Shown here piece by piece: positions 52,520-61,663 of a stretch of 64,000 nt of DNA. Made by a program: the position numbers and the translations under genes. The notes beneath the pieces are model-generated. The model saw only the letters and a program-made list of their open reading frames with translations. It was not told the origin of the DNA and did no database searches. Source of the DNA: Sphingopyxis italica (GTDB taxonomy: Bacteria; Pseudomonadota; Alphaproteobacteria; Sphingomonadales; Sphingomonadaceae); NCBI RefSeq assembly GCF_011926545.1, contig NZ_JAATIT010000002.1:669383-733382 (forward strand), given 5' to 3'. Position 1 is the first letter of the stretch; each line of letters begins with the position of its first letter.

Positions 52520-52605
52520 CGAGCCGCCGGACGGCGGAACCTCTTGTCTTCCCCAAGCGTCCTACCCGCACAAGCGGACGGGGCATTGTTTGGAGGATCC
52601 AACCC

Positions 52606-53118
52606 ATGTCCATGATCGCCGTCTTTTTCGGCCGCCTGTTCATCGCCGTGATTTTCATCGTGTCGGGGGTCAACAAGCTGATCCACGTCAACGACACCAA
52701 TGCGATGATTTCAGCGGTGGGCCTTCCCGGCGGGCTCGCAATCCCGACCGGCCTTTTCGAACTGATCGCGGGCATCTGCATCGCGCTCGGCATCGGGGTT
52801 CGGCTGGTGTCGATCCTGCTCGCGGCCTTCGTCCTCCTCACCATCCTCTTTTTCCACCGCGAGTTCACCGATCCGGTGCAGGCGACGGCGGCGATGAAGA
52901 ATCTGGCGATCGCGGGCGGGCTGCTCTGCCTTTTCGGCTATGGCAATACGCGCTGGAGCTATGACGCGCTGCGCGCACGGCGGCGCGAGGAACTGGCGAC
53001 GCACCGGGCACAGGAGCACGCGACCGACGCCGAACTGCGCGCCGCACGCGCCGAAGGCCGGGCGGAGGTGGCCGGGGCGCCGGTTGTGGTCGAGAAGCGA
53101 CCGTTCTGGCGCCGCTGA
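52606..53118 (+). CDS. DoxX family membrane protein
   Basis: The 170-residue protein has four transmembrane segments (VFFGRLFIAVIFIVSGVNKL, GLFELIAGICIALGIGVRLV, ILLAAFVLLTILFFHREFTD, LAIAGGLLCLFGYG) typical of DoxX, then a charged C-terminal tail of about 50 residues. DoxX proteins take part in quinone or thiosulfate redox and membrane stress in some species; the role here is unknown. GGAGG precedes the ATG. Confidence 0.87.
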   Translation: MSMIAVFFGRLFIAVIFIVSGVNKLIHVNDTNAMISAVGLPGGLAIPTGLFELIAGICIALGIGVRLVSILLAAFVLLTILFFHREFTDPVQATAAMKNLAIAGGLLCLFGYGNTRWSYDALRARRREELATHRAQEHATDAELRAARAEGRAEVAGAPVVVEKRPFWRR

Positions 53119-53189
53119 CGCTTCGCGCTTGGCAAGCCTCGCCGCCTGCGCTAGCCTCCACTTAACGTTTACGTAAAGGGAGGACAGCC

Positions 53190-54362
53190 ATGGCGGCGAC
53201 CCGCGAGTTCGACATCATCGTCTATGGCGCGACCGGTTTTACCGGCCGTCTCGTCGCCGAATATCTCGCGCACCATTACAAGGGCCGCAAGGACGCTCCC
53301 AAATGGGCGATGGCGGGGCGCAGCCTTGACAAGCTGGCCGAAGTTCGCGGCCTTATCGGCGCGAGCCCCGAAACGCCGCTGATCGTCGCCGACGCCAGCG
53401 ACCCCGCGAGCCTCGACAAGCTGGCGCAAAGCACGAAGGTCGTGCTCACGACCGTTGGCCCCTACCAGCTTTACGGCAGCGAACTTGTCGCCGCCTGCGT
53501 TCGCGCTGGCACCGCCTATGCCGACCTTTGCGGCGAACCCGGCTGGATGCGCGAGATGATCGACGAGTATGAGGCCGCCGCGAAGGCGTCGGGCGCGCGC
53601 ATCACGTTCAGTTGCGGTTTTGACAGCATCCCGTTCGACCTCGGCGTCCATTTCCTGCAAGCCGAGGCCATCAAACGCCACGGCAAGCCCGCGCCGCGCG
53701 TCAAGGGCCGCGTCCGCAAGATGGCCGGCGGCGCATCGGGCGGCACGATCGCGAGCCTGACCGAAACGCTGAAAGCGATCGCCAAAAAGCCGTCGCTCGC
53801 GCTGCTGCTCAAATCCAGCTTCGCGCTGACGCCGGGCTTCGAGGGGCCCTCGCAGCCGACCGGGCTGATCCCCGAATATGACGGCGCGACCGGCACCTGG
53901 ACCGCGCCCTTCGTGATGGCGCCGATCAACACCAAGAATGTCCACCGCACCAATTTCCTGCTCGGACACAAATGGGGCGCGGATCTGGTCTATGACGAGA
54001 TGGTGATGACGACGATTGGCGACGCCGGAAAGGCGATGGCCGAAGCGATGGCGAAGGCGAACCCGTTCGGCGAGTCGACGCTCAAGCCCGGCGAAGGCCC
54101 GAGCAAGGAAGAGCGCGAGAAGGGCTTCTACGACATCCTGTTCATCGGCGAATATCCCGACGGCACCACGGTGCGCGCGAGCGTCCAGGGCGACCGCGAC
54201 CCGGGCTATGGCTCGACATCGAAGATGCTCGCCGAAACGGGCATGGCGCTGCTCGAAACCAAGGGCGCGGGCGGCGTGTGGACGCCGGGCGCGCTGCTCG
54301 GCGATGCGTTGGTCGCACGGTTGACCGCGAACGCCGGGCTGACGTTCCAGATCGAGGACTAA
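53190..54362 (+). CDS. Saccharopine dehydrogenase-like / trans-acting enoyl reductase family protein
   Basis: The 390-residue protein begins with a Rossmann motif (IIVYGATGFTGRLVAEYLAH) and continues with KWAMAGRSLDKLAEV, VVLTTVGPYQLYGSELVAAC, DLCGEPGWMREMID and GFDSIPFDLGVHFLQAEA. This pattern fits the saccharopine dehydrogenase-like family that includes mycobacterial trans-acting enoyl reductases. It probably reduces a lipid or keto intermediate with NAD(P)H. GGGAGGA precedes the ATG. Confidence 0.88.
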   Translation: MAATREFDIIVYGATGFTGRLVAEYLAHHYKGRKDAPKWAMAGRSLDKLAEVRGLIGASPETPLIVADASDPASLDKLAQSTKVVLTTVGPYQLYGSELVAACVRAGTAYADLCGEPGWMREMIDEYEAAAKASGARITFSCGFDSIPFDLGVHFLQAEAIKRHGKPAPRVKGRVRKMAGGASGGTIASLTETLKAIAKKPSLALLLKSSFALTPGFEGPSQPTGLIPEYDGATGTWTAPFVMAPINTKNVHRTNFLLGHKWGADLVYDEMVMTTIGDAGKAMAEAMAKANPFGESTLKPGEGPSKEEREKGFYDILFIGEYPDGTTVRASVQGDRDPGYGSTSKMLAETGMALLETKGAGGVWTPGALLGDALVARLTANAGLTFQIED

Positions 54363-54370
54363 TTCCTGTT

Positions 54371-54452
54371 CCGTTCGTGCTGAGCTTGTCGAAGCACCGT
54401 TCTTCTCTCCTTCAAGAGAAGAGCGGCCCTTCGACCAGCTCAGGGCAAGCGG
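54371..54452. repeat. REP-like inverted repeat, family B
   Basis: CCGTTCGTGCTGAGCTTGTC with GAAGCACC and the inverse CCTTCGACCAGCTCAGGGCA flank about 25 bases. It is the same family as 48371 in the opposite order, between two genes on the plus strand. Confidence 0.8.
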
Positions 54453-54473
54453 GCTTTATGGTGAAATGACATT

Positions 54474-55277
54474 ATGACTTCCGGTTCTCCCTCCGCCCTC
54501 GACACCCTTCTCTCCACCCTCCACGTCGACGACGGCAGGGCCAAGGCGCATATCGACGAAGGCTGGATGCAGGGCCGCACCGCCTATGGCGGGATCAGCT
54601 CGGCGATCGCGCTCGCCGGCACGATGGCGCTGCATCCGACCGAGACGCCGCTGCGTTATGCGCAGATCAGCTTCGTCGGTCCGGTCGGCGGCGACTGCAC
54701 GGTCGAAACGCGCGTGCTGCGCCAATCGAAATCCTCGCTGTTCATCGACGCCGGGGTTTCGAGCGATCAGGGGTTCGGCACCGCCGCGGTCTTTGCTTTC
54801 TCGGGCGACCGGGCGAGCCATGTCGACCATGATCGGCTGGCGATGCCCGATGCGCCCGATCCCGACACGCTGGCGCCGGTGCCCGAGCATCACGCGCGCC
54901 CGTCTTTCACGCGCCATTTCGATATGCGGCCGACCACGGGCCCGCGCTTCGGCTGGAAGAGCGACGTCGGCGAATATCTGACCTGGGTCCGCTTCGTCGA
55001 GGAGCCCCGATGCCATCCCGCGGTCGCGCTGCTCGCGATGGGTGACGCGCTGCCTCCCGCCGCGATGGCGCTGTTCAGCCAGTTCGGACCGATCAGTTCG
55101 ATGAACTGGACGGTGAACATGCTGACCGGCACGCCCGCGACCGATGACGGCTGGTGGCTGCTGTCGGCAAAGACCGGCTATGCCCGCCACGGCCTGTCGG
55201 TGCAGGACATGATGCTGTGGAACCGCGCCGGGCAGCCGGTCCTCAGCGGCAGTCAGGCGATCGCGATCTACGCCTGA
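54474..55277 (+). CDS. Acyl-CoA thioesterase (TesB-like double hotdog)
   Basis: The 267-residue protein has two hotdog halves: DEGWMQGRTAYGGISSAIAL, PLRYAQISFVGPVGGDCTVE near the N-terminus and SSMNWTVNMLTGTP, GWWLLSAKTGYARHGLSVQD near the C-terminus. It should hydrolyse acyl-CoA in the cytoplasm. It converges on the sensor kinase with a ten-base overlap of the 3' ends. Confidence 0.87.
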   Translation: MTSGSPSALDTLLSTLHVDDGRAKAHIDEGWMQGRTAYGGISSAIALAGTMALHPTETPLRYAQISFVGPVGGDCTVETRVLRQSKSSLFIDAGVSSDQGFGTAAVFAFSGDRASHVDHDRLAMPDAPDPDTLAPVPEHHARPSFTRHFDMRPTTGPRFGWKSDVGEYLTWVRFVEEPRCHPAVALLAMGDALPPAAMALFSQFGPISSMNWTVNMLTGTPATDDGWWLLSAKTGYARHGLSVQDMMLWNRAGQPVLSGSQAIAIYA

Positions 55278-56638
55278 ACCGGCAACGCGATCACCGCGTC
55301 GAGCCCGCCGTCAGGGCGATTGGACAAGGTCAGCGATCCGCCCTCGCCCTCCGCGATGTCGCGCGCGATCGACAGGCCCAGCCCGGCACCGCCGGTGGCG
55401 CGATTGCGCGACTGTTCGCCGCGCGCGAAGGGCTCGATCAGCGTGCGAATCTGTTCCTCGGTCAGCCCGGGGCCGTCGTCGGACACCGCTATCCGCACCG
55501 TCCCTTCTTCGACGCCCACCGACAGGCGCGCCCGCACGCCATAGGCCACGGCATTGTCGGCCAGATTGCGCAAGGCGCGCTTGAGCAGCATCGGCCGCGC
55601 CAGCACCGCCACATCGGCAACACCGGCGATCGCGACATCCTGCCCGCGCTCCTGATAGTCCGCCGCCAGTTCGCCGATCAGTTCGCGAAGCGGGATGCGC
55701 TCCTGCGCTTCGGTTCCCGCCCCCGAGCGCGCCAGCGCCAATATGTCGCTCAGCATCGCGGTCATTTCCTCGATGCTCGCGATCATCTTGTCGCGCAGCG
55801 CGTCGTCCTCGACCTGCTCGACACGCACGCGCAGGCTAGCGAGCGGGGTGCGCAGGTCGTGCCCGACGGCGCCGAGCATCCGGTCCTTGTCGGACAGCAT
55901 CGTCGCGATCCGCGCCCGATAGGCGTTGAAGGCGGCGATGAGGTCGCGCATGTCCGACGGCCCCTCCTCTTCGAGCGGCGTGGCGTCGCGCAGCGCCGGG
56001 TTGGTGCGGGCCGCGCGCGTCAGGTCGCGCAAGGGCCGCGCGGCGCGCCATGCAATCAGCATGATCGGGACGAGGAGGAGGAGGTAAAGCGACAGCGTCT
56101 GCCACAGCAGAAAGCCCTGCAACCGGTCGCCGCCGATCTGGATCCGGCTGCGGGCCGCGACATAGCGGCCATCAATCTTTGCCGAGACGACGACGATCCT
56201 GCCCGGATAATCGGACCGGCGCGGAAAATTGGCGCGCTGCGCGCGCGGCCGGACGGGCAAGGCCCAGGCGTCGACCGCCTCGACCCGCACATCGGCATCG
56301 TGCAGCAGGCCCGAGACATAGTCGGCAAGGTCGGGCATCGGCTTCGCGCCGGCGGGCACCGGAATCGGCGTATCGGAAATCACCTGCTTGCGGCCGCGCT
56401 CCCGGCCGCGCCGCTCGTCATCGCCGTCGCCGCGGCGCGTCCGGAAGTCGCCGCGGCGGTCGCGCTCGACGGCGTCGATGATCCGCGCGACCGCCATCCC
56501 GCCGCCATGCGCCAGAAATTGCTGTTTCTGTCCGCGCACCAGCAATGCGAAGTTGATCGCCTGCGCGACGAACAGCATCATCGCGACCGCAAAGACGAGC
56601 TGGCCGACAAGGCTTTTCGGCCACAGGCGGAATTTCAT
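55268..56638 (-). CDS. Sensor histidine kinase
   Basis: The 456-residue protein has two transmembrane segments (about 10-33 and 177-200), a periplasmic domain with a charged low-complexity stretch (residues 58-85), HAMP, a HisKA domain with H260 in GAVGHDLRTPLASLR, and HATPase_c (NLADNAVAYG, DDGPGLTEEQI, GGAGLGLSIARDIAEG). It resembles EnvZ/CpxA-class sensors. The ATG overlaps the response-regulator stop (ATGA). The stimulus is unknown. Confidence 0.92.
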   Translation of the reverse strand: MKFRLWPKSLVGQLVFAVAMMLFVAQAINFALLVRGQKQQFLAHGGGMAVARIIDAVERDRRGDFRTRRGDGDDERRGRERGRKQVISDTPIPVPAGAKPMPDLADYVSGLLHDADVRVEAVDAWALPVRPRAQRANFPRRSDYPGRIVVVSAKIDGRYVAARSRIQIGGDRLQGFLLWQTLSLYLLLLVPIMLIAWRAARPLRDLTRAARTNPALRDATPLEEEGPSDMRDLIAAFNAYRARIATMLSDKDRMLGAVGHDLRTPLASLRVRVEQVEDDALRDKMIASIEEMTAMLSDILALARSGAGTEAQERIPLRELIGELAADYQERGQDVAIAGVADVAVLARPMLLKRALRNLADNAVAYGVRARLSVGVEEGTVRIAVSDDGPGLTEEQIRTLIEPFARGEQSRNRATGGAGLGLSIARDIAEGEGGSLTLSNRPDGGLDAVIALPVQA

Positions 56639-57369
56639 GCGGCGGGACCCATGCGCTTGACTTCGCACGCGAGCGTATAGCCCCCGCCCCACACGGTCTT
56701 GACGAGCTGCGGATGCGCGGCGTCGACCTCGATCTTCTTGCGCAGCCGGCTGACCAGATTGTCGATCGCGCGGTCGAAGATGTCCGCCTCGCGCCCGCGG
56801 ACAAGATCGAGCAGCCGGTCGCGGCTCATCACCTGCCGCGGGTGGCGGACCAGCGCATGGAGCAGATGATATTCGCCCGACGACAGCGCAACCTCATTGC
56901 CCTCGCCATCGACCAACACGCGTTCGACCTCGCGCAGCACCCAGTCGCCAAAGGCATAATATGTTCCGCCGGGATCGAGCGCCCGCCCGCCCGCCTGCGT
57001 CCGGCGCAGCACGGTGCGGATGCGCGCGACCAGCTCGCGCGGGTTGAACGGTTTGACGACATAATCGTCGGCGCCGATCTCCAGCCCGACGATGCGTTCG
57101 GTATCCTCGGCGCGCGCGGTCAGCAGGATGACGGGAATGCCGCTCGTCTCACGCAAATGGCGGGTCAGCGACAATCCATCCTCGCCGGGCATCATAATGT
57201 CGCTAACGACCAGATCGACGGTCTGCGCGCGCAGCACCGAACGCGCCTCGGCGGCGCTGGTGGCATCGACGACGGTAAAGCCCTGCGCGCTCAGATATTC
57301 GGCGAGCGGCTCACGGATCGACGGTTCGTCGTCGATCAGCAGGATGCGCGGCGTATCGCTATCGGTCAT
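56635..57369 (-). CDS. OmpR family response regulator
   Basis: The 244-residue protein has a receiver domain (ILLIDDEPSIREPLAEYL) with phosphoacceptor D57 in VVSDIMMPGEDG, T in LLTARAE and K in YVVKPFNPRELVAR, and a winged-helix Trans_reg_C domain (SSGEYHLLHALVRHPRQVMS, FDRAIDNLVSRLRKKIEVD, VKTVWGGGYTLA). It forms a two-component pair with the kinase it overlaps. A Ca-binding protein gene lies upstream on the same strand. Confidence 0.94.
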   Translation of the reverse strand: MTDSDTPRILLIDDEPSIREPLAEYLSAQGFTVVDATSAAEARSVLRAQTVDLVVSDIMMPGEDGLSLTRHLRETSGIPVILLTARAEDTERIVGLEIGADDYVVKPFNPRELVARIRTVLRRTQAGGRALDPGGTYYAFGDWVLREVERVLVDGEGNEVALSSGEYHLLHALVRHPRQVMSRDRLLDLVRGREADIFDRAIDNLVSRLRKKIEVDAAHPQLVKTVWGGGYTLACEVKRMGPAA

Positions 57370-57392
57370 GCGGCTCTCATTTGGTGCTAGTT

Positions 57393-57422
57393 CGCCCACC
57401 GGTCCGTGGGGAACGGTGGGCG
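57393..57422 (-). terminator. Hairpin between the EF-hand gene and the response regulator
   Basis: CGCCCACCG and CGGTGGGCG form a nine-base stem with a 12-base loop just before the regulator start on the minus strand. There is no T-run; it may be a terminator for the EF-hand transcript or part of the regulator leader. Confidence 0.4.
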
Positions 57423-57504
57423 ATAGCTGGCAGGGACCGGCGGCAAAGGCAATGCCGGGAGGGGGGATGGCCTGTCGTTACCGAAAAAGCCCCTGCCAAA
57501 TGGC

Positions 57505-58119
57505 TTATTCGCCGGCGGGAGCGGCCGGAGCCGCGCCGCGCTTGGCGCGCCATGCGCCGCGCTGCGCCTTGCGTTCCTCGGCGGTCACCTGACCGTCCTT
57601 GTTCGCGTCGGCGGCGTCGAAGCGGGCGAGCGCGGCGGTCTGGAACTCGGCCTGGCTGATCGCCTTGTCGCCGTCGGTGTCGGCCTTGCCCATCATCCGC
57701 ATGGCATGATGGCCGCCGCGCTTGCCGTGATGGCCGCGCATCGCGTGGCGCTTGCCTTGGCCGGCTTCGTCCGCCGCCGCGCGCTTTTCGCCGCGCTCGG
57801 CACGCTTGGCCGCGCGGTCGGCGCGTTTGGCTGCACGGTCGGCGCCATGCTGGTCCCATTCGGCCTTGCTGATGCTGCCATTGCCGTCGGCGTCGAGGCG
57901 CGCGAACATCTTCGCCTGCCGCTCGGCGTGCTTGGCCGCGCGGTCGGCGGTGTCGAGCTTGCCGTCCTGATTGACATCCATCCTGGCAAACATTTCCGCG
58001 GCCCTGGTCTGCACCTCGGCACGGGTCTGCGTAGCGTTGCGGTCGCCGCCGGGGGCGGCGAGGACGGGCACGGCGATCAACGCCGCACCCAGCGTCAAAA
58101 GTGGGATTTTCTTGTTCAT
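57505..58119 (-). CDS. Secreted EF-hand calcium-binding protein
   Basis: The 204-residue protein has a signal peptide (MNKKIPLLTLGAALIAVPVL, cleavage near LAA) and four EF-hand-like loops: DVNQDGKLD, DADGNGSIS, DTDGDKAIS and DANKDGQVT. Between loops 2 and 3 lies a long Lys/Arg/Ala/His-rich linker (AAKRADRAAKRAERGEKRAA, HAMRGHHGKRGGHHAMRMM). It is probably periplasmic and could sense or buffer calcium, perhaps for the neighbouring two-component system. Confidence 0.87.
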   Translation of the reverse strand: MNKKIPLLTLGAALIAVPVLAAPGGDRNATQTRAEVQTRAAEMFARMDVNQDGKLDTADRAAKHAERQAKMFARLDADGNGSISKAEWDQHGADRAAKRADRAAKRAERGEKRAAADEAGQGKRHAMRGHHGKRGGHHAMRMMGKADTDGDKAISQAEFQTAALARFDAADANKDGQVTAEERKAQRGAWRAKRGAAPAAPAGE

Positions 58120-58320
58120 ATATCGAACTCCTTCGGGGACCTTGCGGGGGAGAGCCGGTCCCGATGAAGGCGTTTTAGCCGCGATTTGTCCCAGCCCAGT
58201 GCCGTATGAGCGAAAAAATGTCGCAAAATGTCGCAGAAAGGCTGCACCGTTCATGGGGGCGCAAGCGCCGGGGCCGGCCGCGCTTCCAGGCGCGGCCGGC
58301 CCCGGCCATTGCTTCATTCG

Positions 58321-58551
58321 TCAGGGACTGACGGGCGAATCGTCGTCCTTGTCGGCGACGAGGATGATCGCGCCGACGCCGACCAGCAGGCCGACAAGCC
58401 CGATGATCCAGCTCGAATTGCCCTCAAGCTCGTTCGCGCCCGCAGTGGCGGACGCAGCGCGCGGGGCGCTGGACGCGGCCGACGCCGCAACCGGGGCCGC
58501 AACGACCGACAGGGCCGCAAAAGATATTGCCGTCTTCTTGAATATGCTCAT
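58321..58551 (-). CDS. Small secreted/membrane protein
   Basis: The 76-residue protein has a signal peptide (MSIFKKTAISFAALSVVAAP, cleavage at ASA), a short Ala/Ser-rich region, a transmembrane segment (SSWIIGLVGLLVGVGAIILV) and an acidic tail (ADKDDDSPVSP). Proteins of this layout are frequent in sphingomonads without known function. The start has GAGAATG context. Confidence 0.7.
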   Translation of the reverse strand: MSIFKKTAISFAALSVVAAPVAASAASSAPRAASATAGANELEGNSSWIIGLVGLLVGVGAIILVADKDDDSPVSP

Positions 58552-58765
58552 TTCATTCTCCGTCGCTGGACATGTCCCTACCGCCCAACAAACGAACGGG
58601 TGACGGTCATCGATCCGCGTTCCAAGGCGCTTCATCGCGGAAGTGGGACGGATCGACCGGCCGCTGCCCGATCGCAGCACGGAAAGTTTCACAGCGGCGC
58701 CAGCATGTTGCGGCGACGGCGCGGCATCCCTAGGGTCGCGCGGCACAAACAGGAGGGAGAATCGC

Positions 58766-60583
58766 ATGACCGACACGGCGCCCGATCGACGGACCATCCT
58801 TGCCGCAATGGGCGGCCTTGCCGTCGCCGGCATCGCCCGCCCCGCCGCCGCCGAAGCAAGCGCCGACGCACGGCTCGACGCGCTGCTCTCCGCGCAGTTC
58901 GAACAGGGGCTGCGCGACGAGCCGACGCGTGCGACCTCGCTCGGCATCGACACCGGCGCCCGCGCCGCGCTGCGCGCCAAGTTCCCCGACTGGTCGCCCG
59001 CCGCACGCGCCGCACGCGCGCGCCAGATCGACCGCGATCTCGCCGCGGTCCGCGCGATCGATTCCGACACCCTCGGCGATGCGGCGCGGATCGCGCACGA
59101 CAGCGCCGAATTCGACCTCGTCACGCGCCAGCGGCTCGCGCGCTTCACTTATCACACCGGCGGTTTCGGGCACCGGCCCGGCCCCTATGGCGTGACCCAG
59201 CTCGGCGGCTTCTACACCGGGGTCAGCACCTTCCTCGACAGCCAGCATCCCGTCGCGACGAAAGCCGACGCCGACGCCTATATGGTGCGGCTCCAGGCGA
59301 TCCCGGCGCTGTTCGACGCCGACACCGCGATCGTCGAGGCGAATGCGGCGATGGGCGTCGTCGCGCCGCGCTTCATCCTCGATCAGGCGCTGCAACAGCT
59401 TGGCCGGCTGCGTGACGGGGACGTCGCGGGCAAGACGCTCGTCGCCTCGATCGCCAAGCGCAGCACCGCCATCGGTCTTTCGGGTTATGGCGAGCGCGCC
59501 GCAGCGGTCTTCGCAGGGCCTATCCGCGCCGCGCTCACGCGCCAGATCGACGCGCTGACCGCGCTGCTTTCCCGCGCCGGCACCGACGCCGGCGTCGCGC
59601 GCCTGCCCGATGGCGAGGCCTATTATGCCGCCACGCTCGCGCAGCATACGACGACCAGCCTCGCCGCCGCCGAAATCCACCGCATCGGCCGCGAACAGGT
59701 CGCCGACCTCACCTCGCGGATGGACGTGCTGCTGAAAGCGCAAGGCTACACGAAGGGCAGCCTTCGCGACCGGCTGAACGCGCTTAGCAAGGCCGAGGGG
59801 CAGTTGTTCGCCAATAACGACACCGGTCGCGCCGAAATGCTCGCCTATCTGAACGGCCTGCTCGTCAAGGTGCGCGACCGACTGCCGCAAGTGTTCAGCC
59901 GTATGCCCAAGGCGCCCTATGAAATCCGCCGCGTCCCGCCCGAGATCGAGATCGGCGCGCCGGGCGGGTCGGCGCAGGCGGGCACCCCCGACGGCTCGCG
60001 CCCCGGTATCTTCTTCATCAACCTGCGCGATACCGCCGAATGGCCGCGCTATACCCTCCCCACCCTCGCTTATCACGAAGGCGCGCCGGGGCATTTGTTC
60101 GAAGGGGCGCTGAAATTCGAGGACAGCGAGCTGCCGCTCTATCGCCAGGCGGCATCGGTCACCGCCTATGGCGAAGGCTGGGGCCTTTATGCCGAACAGG
60201 TCGCCGACGAGCTTGGCATGTATGACGACGATCCGCTCGGCAAGATCGGCTATCTCGCCTCCTATGCCTTTCGCGCATCGCGCCTCGTCGTCGACACCGG
60301 ACTTCATTCGATGGGGTGGAGCCGCGAGCAGGCGATCGACTATATGGTCGAAAATTCGTCCACCTCGCCGACCGCATCGCGGACCGAGATCGACCGCTAT
60401 ATCGTCTATCCGGGGCAGGCCTGTTCGTACAAGGTCGGTCAGATCGCGATCAGCCGCGCGCGCGATGCGGTGTCGAAGCGGCCGGGCTATGACATCAAGC
60501 GCTTCCACGATGTGGTGCTGGGGGCGGGCCGTGTTCCGCTCGCGGTGCTCGAACGCCGCGTCCTCGCGGCTTTCCCGGCCTAG
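58766..60583 (+). CDS. DUF885 family metallopeptidase-like protein, exported
   Basis: The 605-residue DUF885 protein has HEGAPGH at 437-443 (LAYHEGAPGHLFEGAL) and the downstream blocks VTAYGEGWGLYAEQVADELG and RASRLVVDTGLH. It starts with a twin-arginine-type signal (DRRTILAAMGGLAVAGIARP, then AAAEA), so it should fold before export to the periplasm. AGGAGGGAG precedes the ATG. It is clearly related to the cytoplasmic-looking DUF885 protein at 2967. A strong hairpin follows. Confidence 0.9.
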   Translation: MTDTAPDRRTILAAMGGLAVAGIARPAAAEASADARLDALLSAQFEQGLRDEPTRATSLGIDTGARAALRAKFPDWSPAARAARARQIDRDLAAVRAIDSDTLGDAARIAHDSAEFDLVTRQRLARFTYHTGGFGHRPGPYGVTQLGGFYTGVSTFLDSQHPVATKADADAYMVRLQAIPALFDADTAIVEANAAMGVVAPRFILDQALQQLGRLRDGDVAGKTLVASIAKRSTAIGLSGYGERAAAVFAGPIRAALTRQIDALTALLSRAGTDAGVARLPDGEAYYAATLAQHTTTSLAAAEIHRIGREQVADLTSRMDVLLKAQGYTKGSLRDRLNALSKAEGQLFANNDTGRAEMLAYLNGLLVKVRDRLPQVFSRMPKAPYEIRRVPPEIEIGAPGGSAQAGTPDGSRPGIFFINLRDTAEWPRYTLPTLAYHEGAPGHLFEGALKFEDSELPLYRQAASVTAYGEGWGLYAEQVADELGMYDDDPLGKIGYLASYAFRASRLVVDTGLHSMGWSREQAIDYMVENSSTSPTASRTEIDRYIVYPGQACSYKVGQIAISRARDAVSKRPGYDIKRFHDVVLGAGRVPLAVLERRVLAAFPA

Positions 60584-60592
60584 AAACAGGTA

Positions 60593-60620
60593 AGCCCCGT
60601 CGTATTTCTACGGCGGGGCT
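60593..60620 (+). terminator. Hairpin terminator after the exported DUF885 gene
   Basis: AGCCCCGTCGTA and TACGGCGGGGCT pair over 12 bases with one mismatch around the loop TTTC, ten bases after the stop. No long T-run follows, but the stem is strong. Confidence 0.55.
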
Positions 60621-60726
60621 CCCTAGACTTCGTCCGAAGACAGAAGTCAAATTCCACTCGTTCTTTCGATTGAGCAGGTAGGTGAAACGCGGCGGATCCC
60701 GGATGGTTCCCGCCGCGCCGGATTTT

Positions 60727-60900
60727 TTAGCTTATCTTGCGCGCGGCGGCCGACCCGAGGATCAGGAACAACACGACGAGCGCGAGGCCGACGAAGAACA
60801 GGATCTTGGCGACACCCGCCGCCGCGCCCGCGACGCCGCCGAAACCGAGCACCGCGGCGATCAGCGCGATCACGGCGAAGATCAAGGCCCATTTGAACAT
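60727..60900 (-). CDS. DUF1328 (UPF0391) small membrane protein
   Basis: The 57-residue protein consists of two hydrophobic segments ([20 protein letters not shown] and [19 protein letters not shown]) with the [16 protein letters not shown] junction typical of DUF1328/YtjA. It is an inner-membrane protein of unknown function, often stress-induced. AGGAG lies just before the start. Confidence 0.9.
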   Translation of the reverse strand: MFKWALIFAVIALIAAVLGFGGVAGAAAGVAKILFFVGLALVVLFLILGSAAARKIS

Positions 60901-61109
60901 CTGACGTCTCCTTGCATTTGCGCGCACTGCCGACGTCGAAAGCGCATGGCTTTCGAAGGAAAACGGCCGGTCGCCGCGCTTCAAATCTCTGAATGTTGGT
61001 ACGAAAGCCAAACGTCGATCGACCGCGAAAGTTCCTGCGCCCTTGCGATACCCTCTTGCGCATCGTGCCCGCGATGGGTTTATGCAGGCATCGATCGAGG
61101 GGAGTTTTC

Positions 61110-61613
61110 ATGCGCATTTCATCGCTCAGACCGCTGCTCGCGGCGGCCGCCTCTGCCCTGTTCGTGCCGGCGTCGGCCGGCGCCCAGCCCGCCGACACGG
61201 CACCGACGCAAGGCACCGCCTATCTCAACCGGCAGATGACCGCGCTCGCCGAGCGCCACGGCGCCGACGGCTGGCGCGTGACGCCGAGCGGCCTGCGCTG
61301 GCGCCGCATCGCCGGCGACGGCAGCGGCGCCCACCCCGGCCCGACCGATCAGGTCACCGTCCATTATGTCGGCACCTTCGCCGACGGCCGCGAGTTCGAT
61401 AGCTCGGTCGCGCGCGGCGAACCGGCGACCTTTCCGCTCAACCGCGTGATCGACGGCTGGCAGGAAGGCGTCCAGTTGATGGGCGTCGGCGACAAGGTCG
61501 AATTCGCGATCCCTTGGCAGCTCGCATACGGCCCCGTCGGCAAGGGACCGATCCCCGGCGGCGCGACGCTGCTGTTCACGGTCGAACTGCTCGGTATCGA
61601 CCCCGCCGGCTGA
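61110..61613 (+). CDS. Exported FKBP-type peptidyl-prolyl isomerase
   Basis: The 167-residue protein has a signal peptide (MRISSLRPLLAAAASALFVP, cleavage near AGA) and one FKBP domain: DQVTVHYVGTFADGREFDSS, FPLNRVIDGWQEGVQLMGVG, WQLAYGPVGKGPIPGGATLL and FTVELLGI. The active-site aromatic and aspartate positions (Y, D, W) are kept. It catalyses prolyl isomerisation in the periplasm. Confidence 0.92.
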   Translation: MRISSLRPLLAAAASALFVPASAGAQPADTAPTQGTAYLNRQMTALAERHGADGWRVTPSGLRWRRIAGDGSGAHPGPTDQVTVHYVGTFADGREFDSSVARGEPATFPLNRVIDGWQEGVQLMGVGDKVEFAIPWQLAYGPVGKGPIPGGATLLFTVELLGIDPAG

Positions 61614-61663
61614 CGGGAAGCAGCGGGGGCCAGAGCGGGGAAATGACCGGATGTCCGGTCCCG

